Shown here: positions 34,345 through 46,339 of the stretch, one piece after another | How positions within the stretch are numbered: position 1 is the first letter of the stretch | Layout of the letters: each line of letters begins with the position of its first letter | DNA from: Ciona intestinalis | Lineage: Eukaryota > Chordata > Ascidiacea > Phlebobranchia > Cionidae | DNA length: 64,000 nt | Direction: 5' to 3' | Assembly (NCBI RefSeq): GCF_000224145.3 | Contig: NC_020167.2 | Coordinates: 3,292,977 to 3,356,976 of the forward strand | Notes under the pieces: model-generated | What the model saw: the letters and a program-made list of their open reading frames with translations, nothing else | What the model was told of the DNA's origin: nothing | The model's database searches: none | Program-made: the position numbers and the translations under genes

Positions 34345-37300
34345 ATGTATCAGCTATTTTTGACAAGTTTTGCTCTCATTGCTGTCGGGTTAGCAGCAAA
34401 TACAGAAGGTTAGTAAAGCTACATTCGATAGTATAGATTATCGCCCGCAAAATATGCATCGAAACCTTTACACTGCGCAGACACCGTGTCCGACTATCTC
34501 TGCCTTGACGAATGCAATGTTACGCGGTCAAGATGTTCCTGCATGGATGAATGTATCAATCTGAAGAATTGCTGCTCGGATTTTCAACACATTTGTAAAG
34601 GTATATAAAGAGCTGGGCAATATTTATTACTGTTAAGCTATGTACTATACATTGGGGATTTTCAAAATCGACGTATTGGTATTATAGGAGCATGAGTATA
34701 TGAATAAAATATGACTCGTTAAGCGTTCATACTAGATAATAATATAGTAGGGTGGAGGAAGACGGGACACCTTCAGAAAATAATATTCAAATAACCTGAT
34801 CGTGTTTTGAACAATTAACAACGGTCTAATGGAGTCGTAAGGATACGGGTTGATAATTGTTTGAATTTTCTTGTTTATACCACCAAATGAGATGAGAGAA
34901 TAGAATAAAGGTATCCCATCTTCTTTCGCCTCTGGCCTATATTTATCTGTATAGGTCAGTCGTTATGGAAAGACGAAGAATGTGCCACGTTGCAAGAAAT
35001 GATTTGTCCAAATGGGTAAGAACGAACAGCAAATTTGAAATTTAACCATTTAATGTTATATTCTACACGAAGATTTGACGCCCCGCCCGTTATTTTATTT
35101 TCTATTGACGGATTCAAATCAGAATACATCTACAGAGAAGAGACACCAAACATTTGGAAATTGGGTAAATTTAATACTTAAACTGTACTTCTGTTATATC
35201 CAAGCGTCTTATAACTTGCTGATGTTTACCGTTACTCGTTCTTTTTAATCTTTATTACCGTGACCAAAAAAACAACAAGTCATTCATTTATTCAAACATT
35301 ACACTTGAATTATTTCATAAATGCGATTATTGATATAACTTTAGGTCAACGTTTGCCAAACAGTTTTCTTGTCATTTTAAATTTACAACGCAATTTTTAC
35401 AACCACAGCGTCATGCGGAGTTCATGCACCTTACATGAGGTCTGTTTACCCGACGACAACATTTCCAAACCATTACTCAATGGCAACGGTGAGCACACCC
35501 TCAGCCAAGACACACATATTACTTTATTTTTGTATTAAGAATTATTGTACCCCCATTATGTGCATTGGACTGCCCTTAAATAATATTCGATTACAAAGGT
35601 CACCGCAGCGCTATTGCACGTAATAGATATTTCGCAATAGCCTTAATTATTGTTCCATATTTTACAAGTTTTCGCTTATTTTGATATCTTTGCACATTTC
35701 TAAGTAGGGTTTGTATCCTGAAAGCCATGGAATCATAGACAACAGCATGTACGACCACGAACACAACACTGAATTCTACCTTGGTTCCCCAAACACAATG
35801 CTTCAATTTTGGTGGGGTGGCGAACCGGTAAGTCAGCAACCACAACTTCTTTAAGTTGAGAAGTATACTTGATGGTTGTAACTCATGTATCATTGCGTGG
35901 TAAGGCAACGACGGTCTTTATAACGCAAGGGTCCGATGTAATACCCCTAATGCCCGCATATACAATTTCTTACGCATACGACCCTGTGGGTGATTTTAAA
36001 AGTATTTTTTTTCAGATCTGGGTAACGACTAGTAACCAAGGCTTGAAGAGCGCTACGTATTTCTGGGTGGGCTCTGACGTCAATATTACGAGGTATCCAG
36101 ATTATTATAAAACATACGATGGAAGTGTCCCGAATGAAGAACGGATGTACCAAGCTCTCGATTGGTTAGATTTGCCAAAGCAAGAAAGGCACGTATTCTA
36201 AGCTATTGTAAAAATAGGCACACACGATATGAGACCGCCCCACTGCAATTGTTACTAAACTGAATACTTTAGGCCGTCGTTTATTGCCTTGTATTTGAGT
36301 TTGGTCGACCACACTGGGCATGTACATGGACCCGATTCCCCAGAAGTTAACCGTGATCTGACGATCGCTGATAATATGGTTGGAATACTGATGGATGGCT
36401 TGAAACTTAGAGGATTGGAGAACTGTGTCAATATTATGATATTAGCGGATCATGGTATAATGTGTTTATATGGTCATAAGAGAAAATAGGTGTATAGTTG
36501 CTTTGTGTTGAAGGTATGGCACCAATCAGCTGTGAGAGGGTTACGTATGTGGATAAGTATGGAGTGGACATGAACACAGTAAATTTCTACGGGGGTGCTT
36601 TCGGCAGAGTAGGAAAAAGTAGAGACGAAAATAAGTGGCCCGAATTTGACCAGGAACACATTGAAAGTCAGTTGAGCTGCCAAACGGAAGACACCCGCTG
36701 GCAGGTAAACAAGCTTATTCAGCATAAAGCAAGTTTGCATCTCGTCAAGATTAGATTTGCTTTCGTTATATTGCAGGTGTTCTCTAAACAAACAGATCTA
36801 CCGAAGCGTTATCACTACGCAAACAATAAACGAATTGAAGAAATTCAACTTGTAGTGGACGATGAATGGTTAGCAGGGTGAGATTCTTTAGGAAAGCATT
36901 TGTTGGACGTAGAAAGTATAGATATCTTGTATAATACACCCCTTCCTTGGTGTAGTGATACAAATAACATATCAAAATCGATGGTCTATTATACGTAGTA
37001 TGGCATGCTTTTACAAACCACTAGTTTAGTTGTACTTTGTATTTAGATCTACTAATACAACGACATTTTGTGATGGAGGCATGCATGGGTACGACAACGA
37101 GTACAAGAGCATGCACGTAAGTGTTTGACAAAAAATACACATTTGTTTCCAATTAAACATGTCATGTTATTGTACTTATTTTTTTACTAGGCCTTGTTCA
37201 CTGGCCATGGACCAGGTTTTAAGCGTGCGTACAACATCTCGGAGGGTTTTGATAATATAGAACTCTACAATCTTATGGCGGGTATAGTGTCACAAATGGT

Positions 37301-39310
37301 GCCGTGCTTTCTAACTTATAATTTCTAATGAAATATTGTGAATAGACCTGTTGTCCATCACGCCTGCACCTAACAACGGCACGCCTGGTTCTTTGTATCA
37401 TATTATGACAAATCCAAAGCAAATAATCCCCTTGGACTTTGGTGATGACGTCGCAGTTTGTATCATGAAGGACACCAATGTTGCAGACGATGATCTGGGT
37501 TGTTCTTACTGCGCGGTAACGACTTGTTTTTGTATATCTTCATTCGAAGTTGTCGGTATATTCATAGTCTTATAGTATAGGGTGGGGGAAGCCTTTAGGC
37601 ATAATATCAAAATATCCCGATCGCGTTTAAAAAATTACTAAAGGTCTATATGAAAGTCTTGATGATACAATTCTTTGAATATTCTTTTGTTCACTACCAA
37701 TTGGGACGGGAAAACAGAATGAAAAAGTGTCCCATCTTCTCCCACCCTACTATATGTTTATTTCACCAGGGTCTTTCAGAAGCTGAGGCAAATCAACGGT
37801 TGAGGAATGCAATAGATAATGGTAAATGACACTTTGATAGTTCTATTCACCAAAATAATTGAAATCATGCTTTTTTTGTTTTAAGTCGATTACAACAACA
37901 TTGCAACTCCATATGGGCGGCCTCAGGTTAAAAGTACAGATCCTGATTTTTCCCCATATTGTCTCCTCACCCAGCAGGACTACATTATGTCGTATTGCAT
38001 GAAGCGAAAGATGCCGTACTTTGTATCCTACACATTGAATGCTAAGGTGATTTAACAATATATAGTACATACCAGTAAACGTTTTATTACTTTATTTTTG
38101 TATATGTGCATCTTACAGAATAGAAATCTAGCAAAGCCATCGTCTTGCAACAGACCTGATATAAGAATAGCGGCAATACATTCCCCGAAATGTTCTCAAT
38201 TCAATACTAACGGGGACTTATTGCAAACAAATCTATACCCAGCTGGTGAGTCTATGTAAACGTTTATTGCCTTCAAATTACAGTTCTTTACTACAAATCT
38301 CTCACTTTCAGAATTATCGAACGGTGATGCGGTGCACGATGCTCTGATAGTTACAAACACAGCACCGATGTATTCATCAACAGCTACCGGTAAGTTCACT
38401 CATTTTTCCCTACCTACAAGTAACAGTACAATATTTTGCAGTGTGGAATTATATGGCGAAAGTGCTGGCAGACTGGTCAGTAAAATATGGCGGTATCAAT
38501 GTAATAGCTGGACCCGCTTTTGATTACAACTATGACAGTCTTCCAGATACAACAGACGATCTGATGACGTGAGTAATCGGGTCAAAACGTAAAAAAATCT
38601 CTCGTATGATAATTTACTATCGTACTATAAAATGCATTTTGTTGAAAGTTATGACACATAACTTTCAGATGGCAAAAGTACATCGGGACTGGAAACGACA
38701 CTATTCTGATTCCGTCCCATTTCTTTATAATTGTAACCCGCTGCTTGGAATACGAAGTAATGAAGATTGACCAATGTGTAAATTCGCCGACAAAATTGGA
38801 AGTTTTAAGCTGGATTGTTCCAAACTATAAAGAACCGCCTTGCGGTGCGGTAAGTAAGATCAAACCATATGATATATATAAGTGCTTACAAGAGTGGTAA
38901 CTATTATGCTTCTGTCTTGTAGTATCAAAAACAATTGTAAAGATTATGTTCTACAGTTACTGAGTTGGTTTTACGTTTAAGTAATTCAGTTGCTTTATTA
39001 ATTGGTTGAACAGATGTCCAACCAGCCAGCTAGCGATTGGATACCGAAAACGCTAAAGGAACACGTCGCTCGACTGAGGGATGTCGAAATACTGACCGGA
39101 TTGTCTTTCCTACCAAAATGGACGCACGCACAAAACGTCGACCAAGAAACCAGAGTTGAAGTCACGCGTTTGCGGCTCAGATTGCCACAGTTTAATAGCC
39201 AGTGGATGATGGACTTTTTAAATCAACCGTCAAGTGCAAACCACAAAAATGGGGTTAACAGTCTGATTGCAATGGCATTTTGTGTGACTGTGTATATGCT
39301 CAATTTGTAG
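34345..39310 (+). CDS. ENPP: ENPP paralogue 3: one SMB, phosphodiesterase and nuclease-like domains, C-terminal anchor (845 aa, 20 exons)
   Basis: Exons: 34345-34408, 34481-34600, 34955-35015, 35073-35164, 35409-35488, 35708-35827, 36016-36188, 36273-36454, 36514-36704, 36777-36877, 37047-37116, 37191-37281, 37346-37515, 37770-37821, 37886-38046, 38119-38245, 38312-38389, 38442-38568, 38669-38849, 39014-39310. Signal peptide [21 protein letters not shown] about 22-61. Catalytic set: D94 (FSIDG), T130 (PTTTFPN), D249/H253 (VDHTGH), D296/H297, H424 (GHGPGF). The Ca-loop equivalent reads DYNYDSLPD, with Ser where the other paralogues have Gly. The end [17 protein letters not shown] looks like a GPI-attachment signal. 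Exon 7 ends in a GC donor (AG|GCACGT). SMB, exon borders and domain order match the neighbouring ENPP genes, so this is a tandem duplicate. Confidence 0.95.
34741..34950 (+). mobile_element. MITE copy (ENPP-3 intron 2)
   Basis: Left ATATAGTAGGGTGGAGGAAG. Right end degraded (CATCTTCTTTCGCCTCTGG). Confidence 0.8.
37572..37756 (+). mobile_element. MITE copy (ENPP-3 intron 13)
   Basis: Left end lacks part of the inverted repeat (TAGGGTGGGGGAAGCCTTTA); right end CTTCTCCCACCCTACTATAT. It lies 15-20 bp before the acceptor of exon 14. Confidence 0.85.
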
Positions 39311-40104
39311 AAAACATAATTCTGTATTTTCTGATGACCTGTCTGGTTATAAGAATGCTATTCTTACGAATATGTGTCCCATCGTTAGTAAATTGGATAT
39401 TCTCATGTTGGAGATTGTTTTCGTATGCGGAAGACCAGTGTGTTTAGTGTTTAATGGAAAGTTTAAAGTATTTATAGCAAATATATCTCAAATACATATA
39501 TCACTGCGGTCATAAACTGCCAGTACTAAAAAGTTCTGTGCGTTTTGGTTTGTATACAAAACGGAATCCTAAACAATCAATGATTAGGATGCATGTGCTT
39601 AATATTTCCGTTAGTGTATTTTACATCGGTTTGTACTAGAAGTTAGTCAAAATAAGCTGCGATTGAAACCGTCAAGTAAGAATTAAGTGGTGTTCATTAA
39701 GTCCGACGCTATACTGCATGTATCAGCAAAACCACACATCGTTGTGGGAATTACAACTAGCATTGGTTGAATACAGAAGGTATCTGAGATATTGGCGAGA
39801 TCGAGTAAGTGTAAAGAGTGTGTAGCACGGAATGTTGGGTGAAGAATTGCACCGACCGATGGAAAGAAAAGACAAGAAAGAATCGCAGCTTAAACGTGAA
39901 GTGCTGATACCTTAGTACAGCGATGCAGTGCCGGCGTGTTGATGTTCAATGCTGAAATGCGGATACGTTCATTCACGAGTTTATATTGCGCAATCAAGCA
40001 AGCGGGTGGTTATTTCAATTCCTTCGAGTAGAATTACATAAAGAAAAATCAGTGGTATTTTTTCACCGTCCCAATTTGACCAATCATTTTTTTCTGTATC
40101 TGTT
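39311..40104. other. Intergenic: convergent 3' ends of ENPP-3 and TES
   Basis: About 800 bp between two convergent genes, expected to be mostly 3' UTR. No repeat or gene recognised. Confidence 0.6.
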
Positions 40105-43100
40105 TTACTGGGCTGGTGGTAGTTTTTCCCGTTTGCACTTGCTGCAGCAAAACACCATGCTTCCTTTTGGAATACACGGCTTTCCCACAAGCGATTGACT
40201 ACATTGGCTACACTTAAAGCAGTCAGAGTGAGCGTGCCAGTGATGTTCTTCGAAGGTTACCCACTCTGTGTTTGGTGCGATTATCTGCGAAGAGAAAAAT
40301 AAAACAAATTATTTCATTTTTTGAAATAAACCCATCACAGATATTTTGTAATGTAAAATTATGACGTAGATAGATCAGGTCAGCGAATTCGTTGTATTCG
40401 GTTGCATTCAGTAAACGAACCCGTCATGACGTTTATGGTATATATGCAGTGTTATGCCTTTCGAATAATTCGGAAGTGCGAATGACGATTAATGCCAGAG
40501 AAAAATATATCAACTGAAATGCCCAAGCGAACGCAAAAGCCTTTTAGCATCAATTCGAAATCCTAAAACCTTACTAAAAATACCGTGTTATGTGTTCGCT
40601 ACAAACTCCCACGCATATAATGCATTGCATAATTCATAGCGTGTTCCGAAACAGCGGTTTAACGAATTGTCAACCATAACACAGCTGTTAAGATGTTTTG
40701 TTGTTGTAGTTACATCAACGAGATGGGGCATTTGTGTAATTACTGGGCATGACCGTAAAATTACAGGATTCTGTAAGGCGCGCTTATGCTGAAACATACG
40801 TTAAAGGACTGTCGAAATAATTATATGAGGCTTCGTTTACAGTTTACTATTACGTTATCGTCTCACTTATACGAACGATGATTTTACTAAAACGGCTATT
40901 TCGTAATGCTGTGTTAAATACTTTAAAGCCAAAGGTTAGTATTCTGTTGGGATATGCTGTATAGTCAGTAATATCCAGTCGTTGTTATGATTTGGAAATT
41001 TAAAAATACATTAATATTCCTATGGTTAAAGCTTGCACTCGGTAACTTCACGGGTGTGGTACTGCTGTTAATGTTAAGCGTTGTCTATCCAATCATACGA
41101 CAAACTTTCTGTAGCAAAACTGATCGAGGGGTAATTAGGTAGTTTGTTATGATCATTTTTCGCTGATATGGTAGGGTGGGGGTAAGATGGGACATGTTTT
41201 CTTTTTTTCGTTGCATGTGATAGTTTCGTTTCATGTGACAAAAAAAAAAACATTTACACAATTAATCAACCACATTCTCGCGACTCCTAAACGAGTGTTA
41301 ATTCGTAATTGTTTAAACCCGGTCAGAAATATGAGAATTTGGTTCCAACGGTATCCCATCTTACCCCACGGTAACATACTTCACTGTCTGCACGATTATA
41401 AAGATCGTACTCACCTCATTACATGTTGAGCAAGTGTGGGCGAACGATTTCTCATAGCAAGGAATACAGACCGGTTGGTTGTCGTGTGGAACGTAATTCT
41501 TACCACCCAAAGGTTGGTCGCAATGCCAGCAGCAGAAGTGCTTCAGATGCCAGTAACAATCTTCCGCTTGCGTGTACTCGGGTGCGAATATAAGCTGTGG
41601 GTAATATGTTGCGGTTATAGAAAGAGTTTGTACACACAGTTATGGCCTGTGTATAATTAATTTGGGTTGTTTAGTGTTGCACATGGCGTTTCAGAATTAC
41701 GATGTATGTTGGGTGCGACTACTAACAATTTGAACATCCTTTTTAGGCTTTCAGTTTCAATGCACGTGTGTGTATTTGGATTGAAAATTTTGTAAACAAT
41801 AATTAGGGTGTAACGTTTTACTAAAGCTATTATTGTCTTGATAATAAGTCCCGTCAAAGTTGATTACTAGTATATAGTACATAGCCTACGTAGTGAGCTT
41901 GTAGCTCAGAGCTTGCGGAAATTACGTAGACGGCGCTTCCGGCAACAGAAACAGTGGCTTGAGCAACAGACTAAGTGTACGGGTAACTATGATGCGATTT
42001 CCTGTACGTCGCTCAAGTGTTTATAAAGTCACAGCGAAAAAAGTCGTAATGAGATTTTGTAATTACGTCATATAGCTAGTTAGGCCTGCATGACAAATCA
42101 ATGATATAAATATCATAGACGGGATACAGCAGCATGGAAAATAGTCAGTTAACAAAAGAAAAACATTCGCAGTAGTTCCTGACAAACCGCATAAATAGCG
42201 GAACGTAATCCTCTTTAGCTTAAGGGCAAGAGATGACCGGTTCGTTAAAGACGTTACCTCGTCACAGGCGGCACAGCGTGGTTTGTGTAACTCGCAGTAG
42301 TGTCGACCACAGTAGATCCTGTCGTCGTGGTAAAAATAAATAAGATCCACCAGCAGTTCCTTGCACTCGGAACAGCTAAAACACGCCGGGTGCCAATACC
42401 GCTCGGTGCCTGTACGTTCTGCCCACACTACCACGTCTCCTTCGTCCAATGGGTTGCGACACTCGGCGCACGACTGTGAGACAGAAAGTTTAATAACTGC
42501 TGAACAAAAAACTCTCCAAGTTTAATAATATGAATGGGATCGTTTAAAACCGATACCTTTAGTTTTGGGTTTTCTTCTATTTTAGCGACTCCTAATGCCT
42601 TCTCTCTATACTGCTTCACGAAAAGCGACATTTCTTTCGTTTCTTGCTCGGTAAGGTCATGACATTCGCTTGGCTCTTGATCATGAGACGGTAGTTGCCT
42701 CATCAGTTGTTTCTTCCTGTGTTTCGCTCCTGCGGTGCCTACAATGGGCTGTTTGTCCTTAGGGAGGGCTCTCACGTAGCTGTCGATCTGTTGGGAAAAA
42801 GTTTCAAGTAACGCAAAGTAATATAAATACTCGCAAAGAAGGGATTCGCAATTAGCAAGTACACGTAACAAGAGATTTGATTCGTGTTTGATCGGCACTT
42901 GGGGAATGTAATTTGATGACAGATACCATGTTGTTATGTACAAGTCGTGACGTTTAATCTCAACCGACTCATTTCTAATACAAGCAACACCTTGAAGGGA
43001 TATGGTCCCAGTTTATATTACGTAGTATTATACCACGAACGCCACAATAAATAAAGTAAGCAAGTAAGGTTTAAAATGGCAAATGCGTCAAAATTCTTAA

Positions 43101-46100
43101 ATAGATTGCCTATACAAAATAAATATCAAACAAAAAATCGAACTATTGTGATTCTAGGCAGATTTATCAAACTGTACTTAAAGCGGTCATGCTGACTTAT
43201 AATGCCAACATCCCGTTTCCAACCTAGCAGTTATGTTTTACATTCATAGCGGAAAATATATTCATAATAGACTCTGCCCGCATGCACAGTGAAGTTCCTG
43301 GCCGCGTTATTCAGTAAATGGCATTTTTACAGGGTTATAACCACATTGCGCTGTTGTTTATTGGCTTTCAAATTTGCCTTTACAACACAAGTGTGACGAA
43401 TGGTATCAGCAATCAAAGGGTAATGAAATATTTACGAAGTACGAAAGTAGTTTGAGATTCTTCCTTACCAGTTTTGGATCCGAAGACGGAGGAGTCCATT
43501 CGTATTCCACCTCTCCGTCATCACTGGAAGATGTTGAACTCTTCCTTGCTTTACCAACCGATTTCTGGGATGCGAGGAGTAAAATAAATTTCGGGTATAT
43601 TTAACGTCATTTTCATGTACGTTTGTGCTTTGAAAGTATAGGGAGAAAAATATTAATTAACGTCTCTTTAGTTATATAAGTTTAACTTTACCGTTGGTGA
43701 AGAGCTGTTTGAATATGTCGTCAGCACAGCTACATTTCCCGCTGGGTGTGCGTTCTTCTGTGGAGATTGGCTTTGAGGAGGAGTCGCTTGTTTTACAGGC
43801 GACTGCTCTTTTTCTGTAAGAACTGCCTTCGTTTGGAACTCTTCTGGAAGAGGAGGGACCGTCGGGGGTAGTTCCGAATTCTCCATCGGCGGGGGAGCAG
43901 GGAAGGCATGGTCCTCGGATGCGGGAGGGGGAGGAGGGAAATCATTCGGAGGGGAGGGAAGAGAATCGTCGACCTGCTTGTCGTTCGTACCGAAATCAAG
44001 AGTGTGTTTTTTCCCTCCTATATCAATAGTTACATTCAACCCCTGGTCGGCGTTGGGGACGACCTGGTCGGTGTTGGGGATTTCATGAACCGCTGTAGTT
44101 GTAACTCTGTTCGGTTTTGGCGCGGTAGCCGGCGCAGCAACTGGGGGTTTGTGATGTTTGTCCGTATTTTTCGTCGGTGATGTTGATTTTTTCGGTGATG
44201 TTGATTTTATCGTTGGTTCCGGTTGTACGTCTTGATCTTGCATAAGTAGCTTACCGATGTTGTCAATACCACGGGTTGACACAGAGGTGAGAACGTCATG
44301 ATCTTCTTGCTTACACTTGCAGTTTCGACATATTTTTCTGCAATAAAGTACACACGATATCAGTCGAAGGAAAAACGCTCAAACAGTGTATTCTAAGTTT
44401 TAAAAACATGGCTAACTCTGGCCTAAGTACCAGCTCCTTGGAGTGCTTTGCCATATACGACCTAACTCGAATAGTAGAGTGGGGGAAGATGGGGCAGCTT
44501 TTTCTTTTACTTTCTCTTCCCATTTAGTAATAAACAATGAGAATTTAAAGAATTATTAAACTGTATCCTCGTGACTCCCATAGACTGTTGTTAATTGTTT
44601 AAAACCCTATCAGATATTTGGATATAATGTGCCCTATCTCCCCACAAAATACTGTATGTAAGAAACAGTGATTTAAATATTAAAAAAAAGTTGGTTCATT
44701 AAGGAAATGCAACATAACAGATGCGGTTTCATGTTCTTTTTCAAACCGCTATGCGAACACCATGATACTTACCTCCAAAAATGTAGATCTAGACCCGGGC
44801 ACTTATCACCACATTTTAAACATGGAGCGCCCGCCCCTACTTCATGTGTGAGAACTTTCTGTGACGTAAGGAGGTACCATTAGTCACGAGACAATTGTAA
44901 ATTGTAATGGGGCATTGTTAGGTATTGCGTAGGTGTTAGTGTACTTCTAGTCTAGACGGAACCTCAATTATAAAATACCGTTCATACTAAATGCGTAAAA
45001 AGAAAAAGGAGTTGGGCTACGTAAACATTAAACAAAAAATAAATGTCCCTCCTTTACGATGGTTAAATGACCGCTCGGTGATAAGGCTTACGTGAAGTTA
45101 TAGCCTAAATTATTTTATAATTCGATTAATGAGGTTTTATAACGTTAAAATTGTATTATAGGCCGCGTTAGTGGTTGTTATATAGAGGCATCAATTTGTA
45201 TGTAAAAGCGTTTTGTGTCGTCAATCGTTTCATTGCGTATACTTATACTGTCATCGAATTAATATTTACATTCGCAACCTGGTTCCGCGTATCTTCTGGT
45301 CGGCTCGATGTAGCAGATATTTGTAGAGCAAGCCTGGCGTCGTCAGCCAACCATACAGCGAAGGAATTTTGCCAGCGCTTTTTCCTTTTACGGTCAAAAC
45401 AAACGCAGTGGTGGCTGATATGCCTAAAGCGAGTTGCACACACAACGCAGGGCAATGCAATCTGAAACCTATCCGCAACGATTACGACCTAATGCATTGT
45501 GAGGGCTTACTCCTGAAAACCGTTTCATTTCCTCGGGTATCGCGTTGTGCCAGCGGTTAATTGGCGTCTAGATTGAGCGATTGGAACACACAAGCAAAAT
45601 TAGGAACAGGTCTGTCCAAGGACATGTTAATTATACGGCCGTTTTAACTTCTGTACGGCAGTCACGTCACGCATTGTATCGTGTAAGATATTTTAAAGGA
45701 TTGTCTGTCGGAGTTACATTAATTCTCTAGACAAGGGTGGCATTTCCTTAATTCTATTTGTTTAAGGCGGAAACACGTGGTTAGCGGCGTGCGGTGCGTT
45801 CAATATGCGAGTTTCTACAGCACAGCTAAACTGCTGTGTGAGTAACAGTATTCTCCGATTGCTGGCAGATATGTGTTGTTGTTGTTATTTTGTGTGACGC
45901 GTCTTTACGCCAGGCACGGTTTAATCGCAGTATCCTTTTTTTGCAAAGGGAAGCTAGTAGACGTTGTTTCAAAAGCCAAAACGGAAACTGCATTTACCGT
46001 TCGCAATTGTATAGTAGAGTGGGGGAAGACGGGACACCTTTGGCCTTTAATATTGAAATATCCTGATCGCGTTTTAAACAATTATTAACGGTCTATAAGA

Positions 46101-46339
46101 GTCGTCAGGTTACGGTTTTATAAATATTTGAAAGCTCTTGTTCACTACAAACGGGACGAGAAAATAGAATGAAAAGGTGTCCCATTTTTCCCCATCCTAC
46201 TACACGTACATAACACATACACAGTTAGGCTACATAAATAAAGTCTGTATGATTTGACATTAGTCGTCACATGGGTTATGTAAACAACACTTACACTCAC
46301 CTCGGTTACACCGGACACTATCTTGCCATTCGCACTCAT
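40105..46339 (-). CDS. TES: Testin (TES): Cys-rich N terminus, PET domain, three LIM domains, with proline-rich insert (557 aa, 8 coding exons)
   Basis: A focal-adhesion and actin-linked scaffold. Exons: 46301-46339, 44773-44858, 43692-44337, 43469-43564, 42557-42787, 42258-42473, 41415-41594, 40105-40284 (1674 nt). Residues 14-55 hold the testin N-terminal Cys motif ([20 protein letters not shown] then KICRNCKC). Residues 60-257 are a Ser/Pro/Lys-rich and then Pro-rich insert with FPPPPP at 175-180. VEYEWTPP precedes the PET domain (about 290-366; [14 protein letters not shown]). LIM1 (367-438) includes [23 protein letters not shown]2 (439-498) includes [15 protein letters not shown]3 ends [11 protein letters not shown]. 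Human testin is about 421 residues, so the extra length is the insert. Intron 1 (about 1.4 kb) places the 13-residue first exon ([13 protein letters not shown]) far upstream. Other first exons cannot be excluded. Confidence 0.94.
41167..41378 (-). mobile_element. MITE copy, diverged (TES intron 7)
   Basis: Left TATGGTAGGGTGGGGGTAAG, right CCCATCTTACCCCACGGTAA; the core is altered around an A11 run. Confidence 0.7.
44471..44656 (-). mobile_element. MITE copy (TES intron 2)
   Basis: Left AATAGTAGAGTGGGGGAAGA, core GACTCCCATAGACTGTTGTT; right end degraded. Confidence 0.8.
46011..46204 (+). mobile_element. MITE copy (TES intron 1)
   Basis: Left TATAGTAGAGTGGGGGAAGA, right ATTTTTCCCCATCCTACTAC; nearly full length. 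It ends about 100 bp from the first coding exon. Confidence 0.85.

Noticed and set aside
13431-39310. SMB/ENPP genes as one polycistronic operon
   Set aside because: Spacing between genes (about 490 to 1800 bp) is much larger than in Ciona operons, and each gene has its own signal peptide and intergenic flank.
45243-45560. Overlapping open frames on both strands in TES intron 1
   Set aside because: No recognisable domain or splice context; probably chance frames in a GC-richer stretch or a decayed repeat.
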